Positions 38,001 through 49,089 of a DNA stretch of 64,000 nt are shown piece after piece (the first letter of the stretch is position 1; every line of letters begins with the position of its first letter). This DNA is from Xenoacremonium recifei. Taxonomy: Eukaryota > Ascomycota > Sordariomycetes > Hypocreales > Nectriaceae. Position numbers and translations under genes: made by a program. The notes beneath the pieces were generated by a model. The model did no database searches. It was not told the origin of the DNA and saw nothing but the letters and a program-made list of their open reading frames with translations. The stretch spans positions 62,001-126,000 of the forward strand of contig WOFQ01000056.1 of assembly GCA_012184525.1 (NCBI GenBank), given 5' to 3'.

Positions 38001-40107
38001 ACAGTGGTAGAGGTTGGCAGCAACATGACGTCGCGTTATGCCGTTGGCGATCGGGTCTGCAGCTACTATGCTCAGTCCTACAATAACTATCCGATCGTCG
38101 ACGGGCATCACTGTGCTCGCATCCCGGACAACGTCTCCTTCGCGCTGGGCGCATCTTTGCCGATTGTGTGGGCAACCACCTACCACTCGTTGGTCAATGT
38201 TGCCAAGCTTCAAGCGGGAGAATCCATTTTGATTCATGCTGCTGCTGGAGCTGTCGGTCAAGCCGCAGTCATCTTGGCCAAGCATTTGGGCGCCGTGGTC
38301 TATGCAACTTGCGGATCGCAGGAGAAACGCGAGCGTCTGGAGAGCCTCGGCGTCCCGAAAGAGAACATCTTCACCAGCCGATCAGCCGCGTTCGGTCCTG
38401 CACTCCTTGCCGCGACCAAGAACAAGGGTGTCAACGTCATCCTGAATTCCCTGGCCGGCGAGCTGTTCCGAGAGTCTCTGGAGTGCCTCGGATCCTTCGG
38501 TCGCTTCATTGAGATTGGCAAAAAGGACTTCTTGGATGACGCGCTGATGCCGACAAAATTCCTGCTTCGAAACATAACCTTTGCTTGCGTTGACTTGGTC
38601 CAGATGATCAATGAAGAGAAAATGCTTGTTCATCGCCTACTCAACGACGTGGTCGAGTTGATCGCGAGCAACAAATTGACTGATCAAGTGAATCTCCGGC
38701 TGTTCAAGATTGGCGAGATTGAGTCTGCCTTCCGCCTGATCTCAGCCGGCAAGCACATGGGGAAAGTGATCCTGACGGCGGATCCAGACGAAATGGTCCC
38801 GGTACGCAAAATCCGATTCTGCTCTGTTCTAAGTGCGATTCAAAGGTGTACATACTGACGTGATGATACTTGCAGGCACTACCAGAAGCCCCAGTCCTTC
38901 CAAACTTGCTGCCCGAGGCTACCTACATTTTGGTCGGTGGTTTTGGAGGCCTAGGTGTTAACCTTATCCGATGGCTTGCCTCAAGAGGCGCGAGGACTAT
39001 CGTCACTCTATCGCGATCGGGAGCCAAGACTTCCGTTGCGAAGGCATGCATCGCGGAGATGCACCTCCAAGGCGTCAAGGTCATTTCCAAGGCTTGTGAC
39101 ATTTCTTCTAAAGAGGCTGTGGAAGCTACGGTCAGAGATCTACAGGCTGTCGATGGGGTCGGCCGGATTCGTGGTGTCATCAACGCCGCGATGGCGCTCG
39201 AGGTCAGTAATACCATTTATACTAAACCCGAAAAGCAAGTGACTGACCGCACATGATCAAACAGGATGTAATGTTTGATGAGATGGAACATTGGCAATGG
39301 GAGGCGTCGCTGGCCCCCAAGGTTGCTGGAACCCGCAACCTGCACGAGATCCTGCCTACTGACATGGACTTTTTCGTTGTCCTTTCGTCTATCGCCGGCA
39401 TTATTGGTCACCCAGCCCAAGTGAACTATACGGCTGCATGTGTTTTCCAAGACGCCTTTATGCACTATCGACGAAGCTGCGGCCAGCCCTCGTTTGCAGT
39501 CGATGTCGGAGTCGTTGGCGACGCTGGCTTTGTCAGTGAGTCCCCAGCCGTGTTTGCCAACATGAAACGACAGGGCTTTGCCATCATCTCAGTCGCCGAT
39601 CTCCTCGCAACGCTCGACTACGTCCTGGCTGCCGGCAGACCGGAGTGTCAAGCCGCCATTGGCCTAGTCCCCGACGCTGGCATCAAGAAACCCGACTGGT
39701 TGGAACAGCGACACCTCTCACATCTGGTCCAGGACTCTGCCCTCTTTGCGGGTGCAGATATGGAAGATGGCAGCGGCAGTGGCTCAGACTACGTTGACAA
39801 GATCAGGCGTGCCGAGACTGTAGAAGATGCGATCGAGGCTGTCGGAGCCGCGGTGCTGGCCGAGCTGAGCAAGTTGATTGTCACGCCGGTGGACCGTATC
39901 CTGCCTCACCGGACGCTCGACTCGTACGGTGTCGACTCATTGGTAGCAGTCGAACTTCGCAACTGGGTCGTGGCGATGCTGCATGCTGACGTCTCGCTTC
40001 TCCTCATTCGCGAGTCCAGGAGCATTGAGAATCTTATCCATTTGGTTGCGGGTAAATCGAGATTGGTCCCGGTCAAGCTCCAGGAAGCTGTGGCCAAGAT
40101 GGGTTGA
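32060..40107 (+). CDS. Highly reducing polyketide synthase (KS-AT-DH-MT-ER-KR-ACP)
   Basis: Iterative type I PKS making a reduced acyl chain, most likely the lipid tail of the NRPS product. Exons 32060-33259, 33313-33362, 33413-38801, 38876-39202 and 39265-40107 give 2,602 residues, all joins in frame. KS: active Cys in DTGCSAS, EAHGTGT, GNIGHTES, SFGYGGTNAHV. An Asn-Gly repeat linker spans residues 440-515. AT has GHSSGE near 707. DH near 1005-1290 has HMVQGQVIFP and HPGMLDSTLFH. MT near 1410-1640 has the altered motif LEVGGGTASAT. ER near 1880-2200 has HAAAGAVGQAA. KR near 2230-2450 has GGFGGLG. ACP has YGVDSL near 2542. There is no thioesterase or reductase end domain, as is normal for the class, so the neighbouring thioesterase or the NRPS starter T must offload it. 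The start is the ATG at 32060; the upstream in-frame TTG is rejected. Confidence 0.96.
33480..33715 (+). repeat. In-frame minisatellite encoding an Asn-Gly-rich linker in the PKS
   Basis: About 235 bp of imperfect 9/18-bp units (GGTACCAATGGCGTCAAC type) encode alternating NGTNGVNG units between KS and AT. The third codon positions vary while Asn-Gly is kept, so the repeat looks constrained at protein level. The likely role is a flexible linker of variable length. Confidence 0.9.
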
Positions 40108-40926
40108 AAAGCTTTACATCTATGGATCTACATATATATTTTCCTTGTGTTATATGGTGGTTTGAAGGAGTTTTCAAGGCAATGTACGGAGTATGGAGTA
40201 CACCACAGATAGATATTTGCTTCCTACAACCACTTTCATCAAGAATCTAGCGAATCATTTTCACACGCATCGGTATGGCCGCACTAGTGTCAGATGTTAG
40301 AAATCGTTGGCAAATCATTTCACTACATCCCTCCAAAACCTGTTACCACCACGTTTCCGACGCTGCGCCCCCGAACACGTGTGCACAACCATGTCGATTT
40401 AAATGCCTATGGGGCTTAGGTCTCTCATTAACATATGACTGTACGCAGCTAGATAATTTCCTTAATCATAATTTCCTTCATCGCCATTTCCATAAACAGG
40501 CTCCTAGTTTGCGATTCCTTTTTTTTATTTCTTTTATTTTTCTTTTTGACGAAAACCACCCGAGTAGAACTTATTTGACGAGACCTGTGGCATAAAGCCC
40601 CCCGAAATAACCCGAAAATATGTGTAACGACCGTCAGAGAAAGTGTCAATTTGTGTTTGGTGCGTAACCTAGATCAGTAAGTAACGTAACTCCGTTTTGG
40701 CGACGGCTGGCCGAACGGAATATGCCATGCTTCATCATGGTCCAAAACAGAAGCATCAACCTCAGGCTCCCTTGCTAGTCCTGTGGCAGTTTGATAAAGC
40801 ATCATGCAAGCCTTAACGACTGCACACTAGGCTTCTCAACAGACAAACAATGCCACCAAGCCCCCTCCACTCCGTGGCGCATCGGCTGGATATGATGCGA
40901 TTCCCATGAGGATCCCGTGGCGTGGA
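40108..40926. other. Convergent intergenic region, no gene seen
   Basis: This is the 3' region between the PKS and the MARVEL gene. There is an AT-rich part and a pyrimidine/T-rich run near 40518-40546. No domain-bearing ORF is visible. Confidence 0.5.
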
Positions 40927-41515
40927 TCAGGCATCTGAACTGTTTCTGGTGTTTTTGGGCGCAGCTTTCTTTGGGGCGCGAGAATGGAAGAAGGACATGA
41001 CAGCCGGGATCGCGGTAAACACGAACAGTAGCCATTCGAACGCACCAAAGGCTGTCGCAGCCTTTAACTCTCCGCACGTATTCTTTCCAGACGAGCAGGC
41101 ATCGTTCGTCGAAACGTTGACAGCCACGGCGATGAAGCCAGCGAGCCACGAGAGGACAGCCACGGCCTCGGCGGCGATACCAACGTAACCGATGATCGGG
41201 CGGCTTGAGAATCCGGGCTCGACGAAGTGGAAGACGACGGTCAGGATCGTCCAGACGGCGCAGAACATCAAGAATCCCCACGCAGCAGGGACTCCGACAT
41301 GGAGGGTTGCGTCGCCGCCAAAGACGGGCGAATCGACGTGGTCATTGTGGCCACGAAACTCGTGAATAGCTAGGCAACGGGTTTAGTACTCCGAGGTAGA
41401 CTGATGGGAACGTGGGTTAGCGATGCGTACCATAGCCGTCTGTTCCCATGACGATGATGGCGAAGACCACCTGGAGGCCTCTCACGAGGAAGTCAAGGGG
41501 TCTGTTCTCGGCCAT
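40927..41515 (-). CDS. MARVEL-like four-helix membrane protein
   Basis: Exons 41515-41431 and 41369-40927 (61-nt intron with GCTAACC branch) encode 175 residues. Four hydrophobic segments are visible, starting with the N-terminal FLVRGLQVVFAIIVMGT, then two central helices and a last one before the basic C-tail RAPKKAAPKN. Two Cys in the loop (DACSSGKNTC) could form a luminal disulfide. Arrangement and size fit fungal MARVEL-domain proteins, which associate with membrane domains; no enzymatic role is expected. It sits between PKS and aspartate kinase, so it is either a cluster passenger or part of export or compartment organisation. Its own family function is poorly defined. Confidence 0.8.
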
Positions 41516-42162
41516 GTCTGCGGTCGTGATGTGCAGGGATATGGTGATGGAGTTTGGCAAATGGTGAACAGGTCAGCGAGTGATGACTGATGACTGATTA
41601 CTGATGAAGATGTGAGGAACGCGTGGAGTAGAGCAGGAAACAGAAGTGTGGGAGGAAAACAAAACCGACTTTACGGAGCATAGTCTTATTAGATAATTAT
41701 GAAGCACGAGAAGTGGGGTTGTGACACGGGTGAATAATGCGAAACAGTGAAAAGGTGACGGATCAGCAGCCTGTTGGTTATTCACATCTTCGGCACGGCT
41801 GCGCCATACATTCTCCATTTTTGGATTTTTATTCCCGTTTTAAGACGAGAGCCACGTACGCATATAGTTTGGGAATCAAGCGGTGAAAAGACGCTGATCA
41901 TCCCGCCTTTCCCCAGGAATGGATGATAATAACACCACACTAGCAGGGGCATAAGCCAGCTATGTAAGAGAATTTGTGTACCGGTAGGCACGAGCCGTAT
42001 CTTAAATCAACTCCAAATAGGTCCCACTTGCTGTAATCAAGGTCTTACATCAGATACCTTCGCAATGTGTTGCTGTACGACGTATTTCCGACGAGATCGG
42101 TGGCGAAGGCAGTTTCTTTTATTATTATTTTATTTCTTATTTCTTATTTCGTTTTTCTTCTA
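41516..42162. other. Promoter of MARVEL gene and 3' region of aspartate kinase
   Basis: No gene is supported. T-rich sequence near 42115-42165 flanks the aspartate kinase stop codon. Confidence 0.45.
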
Positions 42163-43869
42163 CTAGTCGAGAAAGCCAAAAAGGCTGGCGTGCACGATGT
42201 TCAGCGCCCGTGTCGTTTCTCGTTCTTCGATCACACAGCCGATGCTGATCTCGCTGGCCCCCTGGCTGATCATCTCGATATTGATGCCGTTCTCGCCCAG
42301 GGTGCTGAAGAAGCGCCCCGAGACTCCCTTCATACCTCGCAACTGGCAGCCAACCAAAGATATTATGGCTTGGTTCGGCACGACGCTCACGTCGCCCCAG
42401 GCCCTGAGACCGTCGATTGCGCGGTGCAGCGCGTGGGCGAGCATGCCGTTCTCCGATTCCGAATGGATGGCCATGGATATGTGCACTTCGGACGACGAGA
42501 TGAGATCCACGGAAAGGCCATTCTGGTCGAGGATGGAGAAGATGGAGGCGAGGAATCCGTGGGCTCTGGCACGTTTTTTGGCGTGGATGTTGAGCACCGT
42601 CATGTGGAGTTTAGCCGTAACCGCCGTCGGCCGTTTGGGCTCGGCGCCGGGCACGGAACGGCCCGAACGGGTCCGGAACAGCCCCGGCGGCGCTTTATTG
42701 GAGATGACGGTGCCGGCCGAGTGCGGGTTTATGACGTTTTTGATGCGAATGGGGATGTTTGCGCGGATAACCTGGTCCATAGCAAAGGGGTGAATCACCT
42801 CGGAACCATAGAAAGTCAGCTCAGCCGCCTCGGCCGGCGTGACAGTTTGAAGGAGGCGGGCTGCGGGGACCTTTCGCGGATCGGCCGTGAACACGCCGTC
42901 GACCTCCTTCCAGATCTGCAGCTCCCGAGCTCGGAGGCCTACGGCAGTGAGAGAAGCGCAGAGATCAGTATAGCCTCGACCAACCTCCTGCAACAGGCCT
43001 CCGGGAACTTTGCCAAAGAAGCCTGTGATGACGGGTACCACGCCAGGACCGAGCGCCAGAATCTTGGCGCCAATGGTGTGAGCGAGGTCCCTGTAGAACC
43101 CATCATCCGTAACGGCAACGGGTGAATTCAGATCGATGATCTCGCTGAGGTCGACGAAGATGGCATTCGCGCCCTTGGCCTGCAGGAGGGCAGTCATTAA
43201 TAGGCAGCTCAGTTTCTCGCCTTTGCTGACGATCATGTCCTTAGTCTGATTGGTGACAGCCTTGAGGAACCGAGCGCTCTCCAGGATCTTGAGCAAGTTA
43301 TCACATTCCTTGTCCACTTGGGCAATATACTGCTCTAACATGCCTTTATTATCGATTGTGTCTTGACCTGCCGCCACATGGTTTATGCGTACTCCCTCAA
43401 CAATGTCGACATATTTCTGCGAGTCAGCTACGAGAACGTCTTGAGCGGCGCGAAGGAGACGATTGGTGGTGCCTTCGCTCTTGGTCTTGGTGCTTCTTGC
43501 CGAGCAGATGACGGCAACCTTGTGCTGCTTAAGGCTTGCCCTGTTGCATTCAGTCTCTTGACAGCCCGACGGCATCTGGCAGCAAACTTACAAGACGATG
43601 TCCTCGGCAATGGTCACAGCAGACTTTCCAAGACTGGTACCTCCAAATTTCTGAACAACCCAGTCGGTACTGCCGAGAGCATCTCTTACGGGGGCCTTAT
43701 TAGGGAACTCTCCGACGTGGCCGTTGACCTGTGTGGTCTCATGCTGCAAGGCGGCCTTGGTCTGGCAATCTAGGCAAACCATGGCCGCGCCTTTGGTTGT
43801 GTCTGTGTCTATCCCCAAGCGAGGAGGCAAAGTGCGGGGATATGTGAACGAGTGGGTGACCGTAGCCAT
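42163..43869 (-). CDS. Aspartate kinase (HOM3-type) with N-terminal extension
   Basis: Catalyses ATP-dependent phosphorylation of L-aspartate, the first step toward homoserine, threonine, isoleucine and methionine. Exons 43869-43592 and 43540-42163 (51-nt intron; the join reads AEDIVLASLKQ) give 551 residues. The catalytic motif VQKFGGTS lies near residue 72; SELTFYGSEVIHPFAMD and two C-terminal ACT regulatory domains (ending VISLVGCQ... and ISQGASEISI) follow. The first 70 residues (Cys-containing, with KGAAMVCLDCQTK) precede the kinase core and have no family match I recognise. It lies divergently opposite the acyl-CoA ligase. It may be a cluster-dedicated copy supplying an aspartate-family building block; the alternative is that it is the housekeeping gene at the cluster edge. 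Confidence 0.93.
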
Positions 43870-44350
43870 GATTTATTCTGTCAATTTCCTAATGATGGTA
43901 ATGTTAGTGAGGCTGTGTTATTAAGACCCCAGGGGTTAGGCCGCCTGCGCTAGATCCGGGATGGATAACCCAAGCTGACATAGTAGAACATAATCATAGT
44001 TATTAACTCGTCAATATCAATTAACGTCGCCCTTAAATCCGCGCGCCCCTACACACTCTGACTCTGACTAAGCGAAGAGTCAGTACATATCTGACGACAA
44101 TTGTCAGACAGAGGGAATGGGGATAATATATCGGGGTTGGATTGCCTGCGCCATTGTGCTCCTACAAAGCGCGCTCTATCCTCGCGGTCTTCCTCGAGAA
44201 CTCCCCTTTTCCTTCGAACCGACACAGTTTCGAGGTGAATCACAACCGAAAGGCGCAAGATTTCAGAATCACAGAAGTGCTTGCATCAAATCGACGTGGT
44301 CTTTATTCCCGTAAGCGTCTCCCTGTCAGTCCATAAGTGGGTGGATCAAT
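43870..44350. promoter_or_regulatory. Divergent promoter of aspartate kinase (-) and acyl-CoA ligase (+)
   Basis: A 481-bp shared upstream region. An AT-rich segment near 43998-44034 holds TTATTAA, TCAATAT and TCAATTAA, imperfect versions of the TCAATAA motif seen in the other cluster promoters. No gene is seen. Confidence 0.4.
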
Positions 44351-46464
44351 ATGATTTTCACGCCGCCGGCTTTTCTTCCCGCCCTCCCATCTCCTCTCCC
44401 GCTCCAAGAACCAGTCGGGGATTTTTGTCTCGGAAAAAGTCTAGCCAGGACAGCGGACAAACGGCCCCCCTTCGTAGAGGCAGCGGTCGATCGGGCATGG
44501 ACCACGGACGAGATCAGTGCTCGCGTCTCTCAAGTAGAGGCCGCTTTGTGCTCGTCATGGAAGCTTGTGCCTGGGCAACAGTGGCATAAAGTTGTCGCCA
44601 TCTTAGCTTCCAACAGCGTAGGTGTTCTCGATAGTTAATCCTCGGGACGGCAATCTCACTCGTTCCCAGGTTGACACTTTGATTCTGTCATGGGCTATCC
44701 ACCGCATTGGTGGTGGCTGCCTCATGTTGCAACCTACAAGCACAGCTGAAGAGATCGCCCGCCACCTCGATAATGTGCCGCCATTCGCCATGTTTGGATC
44801 AGAAGATCTGCTTCCCCTAGGTCAAGAAGCCGTTCGATTGAGCTCTGTCTCAGAACTGCCGCTCTACAGGTTTTCCATGCCTAGCAATCTTCAGAACGGC
44901 GCAGCGATCGAGCCAAACGAGGCCCTACCCAAAATCCCTACTCTTGATTCCTTGATCGTGGCCGCGGAGGCTCTTCCACCAGTGCAAAGGAGTCTTTGGT
45001 CTGCTGGCGAAGCGGCTCGACGTGTAGCATACTACTGTACCACGAGCGGCACGTCTGGACTCCAGGTAACATCACATAACACCCCCAAGAATGACATGAT
45101 GCTCATCAGATCTTATAATTGCAGCGCATCGTGGCCATCACGCACGAAAACATCATTGCTAGTATCTTGCAAGCTTCGGCGTTTCTACTGACCACCAGAA
45201 AGGAAACCCCCGAGGTAGCTTTGGGTTTCCTGCCATTCAACCACATTTATGGTCTTTGGACCGCTCATGCCCTGATGTATCTTGGCGATAGCGTCATCAT
45301 CCATCGTGGCTTCAACTTTATGGAGATCTTGACCTCTATTGTCAAGCATCGCATCAATACACTTTATCTGGTCAGTGCTCCTAACGAGAACTTGCTTCAG
45401 TCCCCAGTCAGACTCTGGGATATCTGGAATGCCAGCTGATGGGTCCAGGTGCCGCCAATTATCAACGCTCTGTCGCGGAATGCATCTATATTGGAGCGAT
45501 TCGATTTGAGCTCGGTTCGTACGGTCATTTCGGGTGGCGGACCTCTTAGTAAAGAAGCATTCACTAAACTACAAAATGTGCGCCCTAATTGGCGTATTCT
45601 CAGCGGCTGGGGTAGGTGTATCTTGAAAGATTGTATTTTGGCCACAGATCTGACACTCAATCAGGTCTAACGGAAAGTTGCGGTGTTGGGTCCTTATCCT
45701 GTCCCGGCGAAATCTTCCCTGGTTCGAGTGGTATCTTGCTTCCAGGTGTCCGCATCCGATTGAGGGACGATGACGGCCATGAGATCGAAACTCTGGAAGA
45801 GATGGGAGAGATTGAGCTTGCATCTCCCAGCATCGTGCGGGGATATATTGAAAATGCCACCGATGCGCTTCTCCCGCCTACAGACAACGTCGACTTTTGG
45901 TGGTCAACAGGCGACGTCGGTCTCTTCCGCACGGCGCCTAGCGGCGAGAAGCATCTATTCATCGTAGATCGCATCCGCGACATGATCAAGGTTAAGGTAA
46001 GTGAGAGTACCAAGATGAGCCGTGGATTCGCACATCCATGCTAATATTTTACCGCGTAGGGCAATCAAGTCGCCCCGGGCCAGATTGAGGCGCACCTCAT
46101 CCAACACGTTGCCGTCGCCGAGGCCGCAGTTATCGGTGTCCCTGACGAAGTAGCCGGCGAGCGGGCTCTAGCCTTCGTGGTCCGAGAGCCGTCCTATGTC
46201 GCAAGCGAAGCCGATCTTCAAAAGGAAATCCGAGATCATAACGACCTGGCGTTGCCTGAAGTCTGCCGTCTACAGGACCGGATCATATTCGTGGATGAGA
46301 TCCCGAAAAGTGCGAGTGGTAAAATGCTCAAGCGAGAACTAAGAAAGCAGTTGTCTGAGTTAGGTCCTCTTTTGAACTATAGAGGTTTCCTGAGAGGGGT
46401 ACACACTCACAATCAGGTGAAATTGGAGGGAGATAGGAGAGATCAAGAGCCAGTAAAGTCCTAA
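44351..46464 (+). CDS. Acyl-CoA ligase / AMP-dependent synthetase
   Basis: ANL-superfamily enzyme predicted to activate the PKS-derived carboxylic acid with ATP for transfer to CoA or directly to NRPS T0. Six exons: 44351-44617, 44670-45065, 45125-45370, 45449-45611, 45665-45996, 46060-46464; every junction keeps frame; 602 residues. Motifs: YYCTTSGTSGLQ (A3-like P-loop), LPFNHIYGLW, VISGGGPLSKEAF, GWGLTESCG (A5), STGDVGLF (A7) and PKSASGKMLKREL (A10 Lys). It resembles 4-coumarate-CoA ligase-type enzymes found with emericellamide (EasD) and verlamelin (VlmC) synthetases. No peroxisomal SKL end is present (the terminus is PVKS). Confidence 0.93.
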
Positions 46465-47595
46465 ATCTGCTTGGGACGGTTGTCGAAGGGATGAGCGTTT
46501 CCGGTCAGGCTACTAGCTACTACTATTCCCAGCGGGAGGAGCAAAACTCTTCAAATTGCTATTGCACAGCAACGAATTCTGCTAACGATACCATCCTTTC
46601 AACTTACTAAATCGTAAGGCTTGGATGGGGGATAAAAGCAGCCCAATGGATTAGGGTTCAGTCTGACTGCTGCTTATAGTACTCTAGGCAATAGAGCGCA
46701 TTCTGATAGCATACATGAAGATATTCAGCGATATTGCTGTTTTTTAAGTCGGCCTAACACTCGGCCATCATTTGCCCCATTGCATGGTTCCCGTTACTAG
46801 TGGCCATATCGCATATCGCGAATGGCGGCGAACGCATATTCCAGATCAGACTTAATATTATGAAGGGCGCGCCATCAATGCATTGCCCTCAGAGCACCAG
46901 GGTATGGCCCGTCTAATACTTCAGAATCCTCTGCGGCATGCTTGGGCCACCATATTGGTCAAGCTCTCAGCCAATACCTCTGGAAGAGGCACACACTGCT
47001 GGGTGCTACTACATATGTGAGATGGATATAGGGTATGTTGAAGCGAAGTACGACGAGCTGGAAGTGCCTGCAGGGAAGGACCTCCAAAACCGAAACGAGG
47101 CGTACTCCTAAGCTGAAGTGGTATATCATGTCTTGAGGGGGTGGAACTTTATTTTACAATATGTACGTTCAGGATATTTTGATTCGATGGAGGGTTCGAC
47201 TTGGAATACTCGTAAAGAATGTAGTGTGAAGGTTACGACTGCGATTGCGTGAGCAGGCTGTGTTCGCCACGTCTGAGGCGTCATGCTTGGAAGGATTTAT
47301 GCCTCTGACCAAACCCTTGTTCCAGTAACTACCGAAGTATACATAAATACGGCTTTGACGGAGTCACAGGCTTCTCGGCCGATTCCGTTTCTAGATAAGT
47401 GTACGAGGTCAGCATGTGTAAAGTGGAGATGTTAAGATGGCAGGGTGTGCGCTGCTATGAGGTGCTTATTCCAAAGAAAACGATGGTTCTTCACCTTGAT
47501 CCAGCTTCCCTATCTTTTCACGGCGATATCAACTAAGCAGCATGTCTATTAAGTTTGCTGTACGTTTTCCGGTCAATTGAGAGACTCATCAGCCT
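46465..47595. other. Intergenic region at the right edge of the core cluster
   Basis: 1.13 kb without a recognisable gene, splice-connected ORF or repeat. It separates the biosynthetic block from the Zn2Cys6 regulator and is a natural candidate for the cluster boundary. Confidence 0.45.
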
Positions 47596-48765
47596 ATGTC
47601 ACGAGCATTTCATACCAAATCCCGCAACGGGTGCAATCAATGCAAACGGCGGCACGTCAGGGTAAATATCAGTCCCAACAACCCACATCTTACCAGACTA
47701 CATCGACCATGCTGAGAGACTCGATAGTGTAGCTTGGATGTACCTCAATGCAGGCAGTGCCAACGGCGTGGAGAAGACTGCGATCTTGTGTGGAGATTTG
47801 CAACCACACCTTCGCAACATCCCCCAGCTTCTAACTTACTTACGCGCCATGACCTTGGTCTTGTAAGCTATTTTGCTGATATTGCATCTGCCTCAATAGC
47901 CATAAGCAGAGACTACGACTGGTTCTGGCGGAGGCTTGTGCCTCAGCAGGCAGAAAGAATCCCGTTCATCCTTCACGGGGTTTCAGCCCTCGCAGTTCTC
48001 CATCTGGCCGAGACTCAGAATCAGGACGAGTGGACAGTCTCCTTGGCTAGAAAGCACTATATGGCAGCAACCAGCCATTTTCGGCTATCTATAAACAAGA
48101 TCGATGCCGACAACTGCGTTGCTATCTTTGCCTTATCCGTAATCGTTATTGTCGTGCAGTTCAAATTGGCTTCGAGCGATTCACTTCGATCGAGAGCTTC
48201 TAGGGAGTTTGATCCTATGAATGTCCTCGAACCGCTGCGCAATCATCTGAGGCTCATGCCTACCTTGGGGCCAGTTTTGGACGGACATGATTGGATTCCG
48301 AACCCATTTCACAGAATTATGGGCTCTCTAGACACGAAAATTGTGCGAGCAATCGACGCCCTTTTGCGCCAGCTAAAAAGCTTCTGCTCAGCTGGCATGG
48401 ATGCCGAGAATTATAGCGCCGCAATGCACCTTCAGCTATGGCTGGAACATCTCAACACGACACCAAGGGGCTGGTCTCAGCTAGCTCGGTGGCCTTCAGT
48501 TGTATCCCCGGAGTACCTGGCTAAGCTACAATTACGCGACCCAGTTGCGTTGTTGCTCTTTGCTTATTGGTGCCAAGGAGTAAATTTAACCTATCCTGGC
48601 TGGTTTCTAGACGCCTTCTCTCGACAAGCCATGCAGTTTGTTCAAATCAATGTTGAACCAACCTGGGCCGGACTACTCCCGATCAACTTGAAGGAAGATA
48701 CAGATGTCGGGCTCAGGAGAGTTTCTACATCATCTGAGCGACAAGAAACATTGTCGCATCGTTGA
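47596..48765 (+). CDS. Zn2Cys6 transcription factor (short)
   Basis: Exon 1 (47596-47661) and exon 2 (47728-48765), separated by a 66-nt intron ending GATAG, reconstitute a zinc cluster: the first two Cys (GCNQC) come from exon 1, and exon 2 opens with the third Cys. The pattern is C-x2-C-x6-C-x6-C-x2-C-x6-C, followed by a 340-residue regulatory region with DYDWFWRRLVPQ, typical of short fungal C6 proteins; 367 residues in total. The alternative splice at GTGTAG shifts frame and loses the third Cys. As the closest regulator to the biosynthetic block it is a candidate pathway regulator, but the shared promoter motif is not a CGG-type site, so this is unproven. Confidence 0.85.
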
Positions 48766-49089
48766 GGCTGTTCATTTCATGTCGACGTGGCTCCCATGTA
48801 GTTGCCTTACCAACTATGTATGAAAATGGCTCCTAAATGAGGATTCAGGTAATACTACAGCCGAAATTACAAAATTTACAGTTGTGTAAGCCTGAAAAGG
48901 CGCAGTCAGTTGTAGTAAGACGATCCAAATAAGGCTTAGTGTACGATGGATGCTTTCAGTATCGGTCTTTTCGGAGATCAATGTGGCAAGTTATTCAGGT
49001 ATATAAGAGCTCAAGCAAATTTCTTCTTTTACTTGCCGTAAATGATCATTTCAAACAGGCTTACTTGTCACTTCCTACTGTTTACCATC
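48766..49089. other. Amidohydrolase upstream region
   Basis: 324 bp between the regulator and the amidohydrolase, presumably holding the promoter of the latter. No distinct motif was recognised. Confidence 0.4.

Noticed and set aside
37428..38285. 285-codon antisense ORF in the PKS
   Set aside because: Lies entirely opposite the enoylreductase region, which has clear homology features.
42067..43125. 352-codon ORF antisense to aspartate kinase
   Set aside because: Shadow of the kinase; Arg/Gly-rich composition without domains.
47728..47740. Alternative 3' splice site GTGTAG in the Zn2Cys6 gene
   Set aside because: It shifts frame and removes the third zinc-binding Cys; the GATAG site restores the exact C6 spacing.
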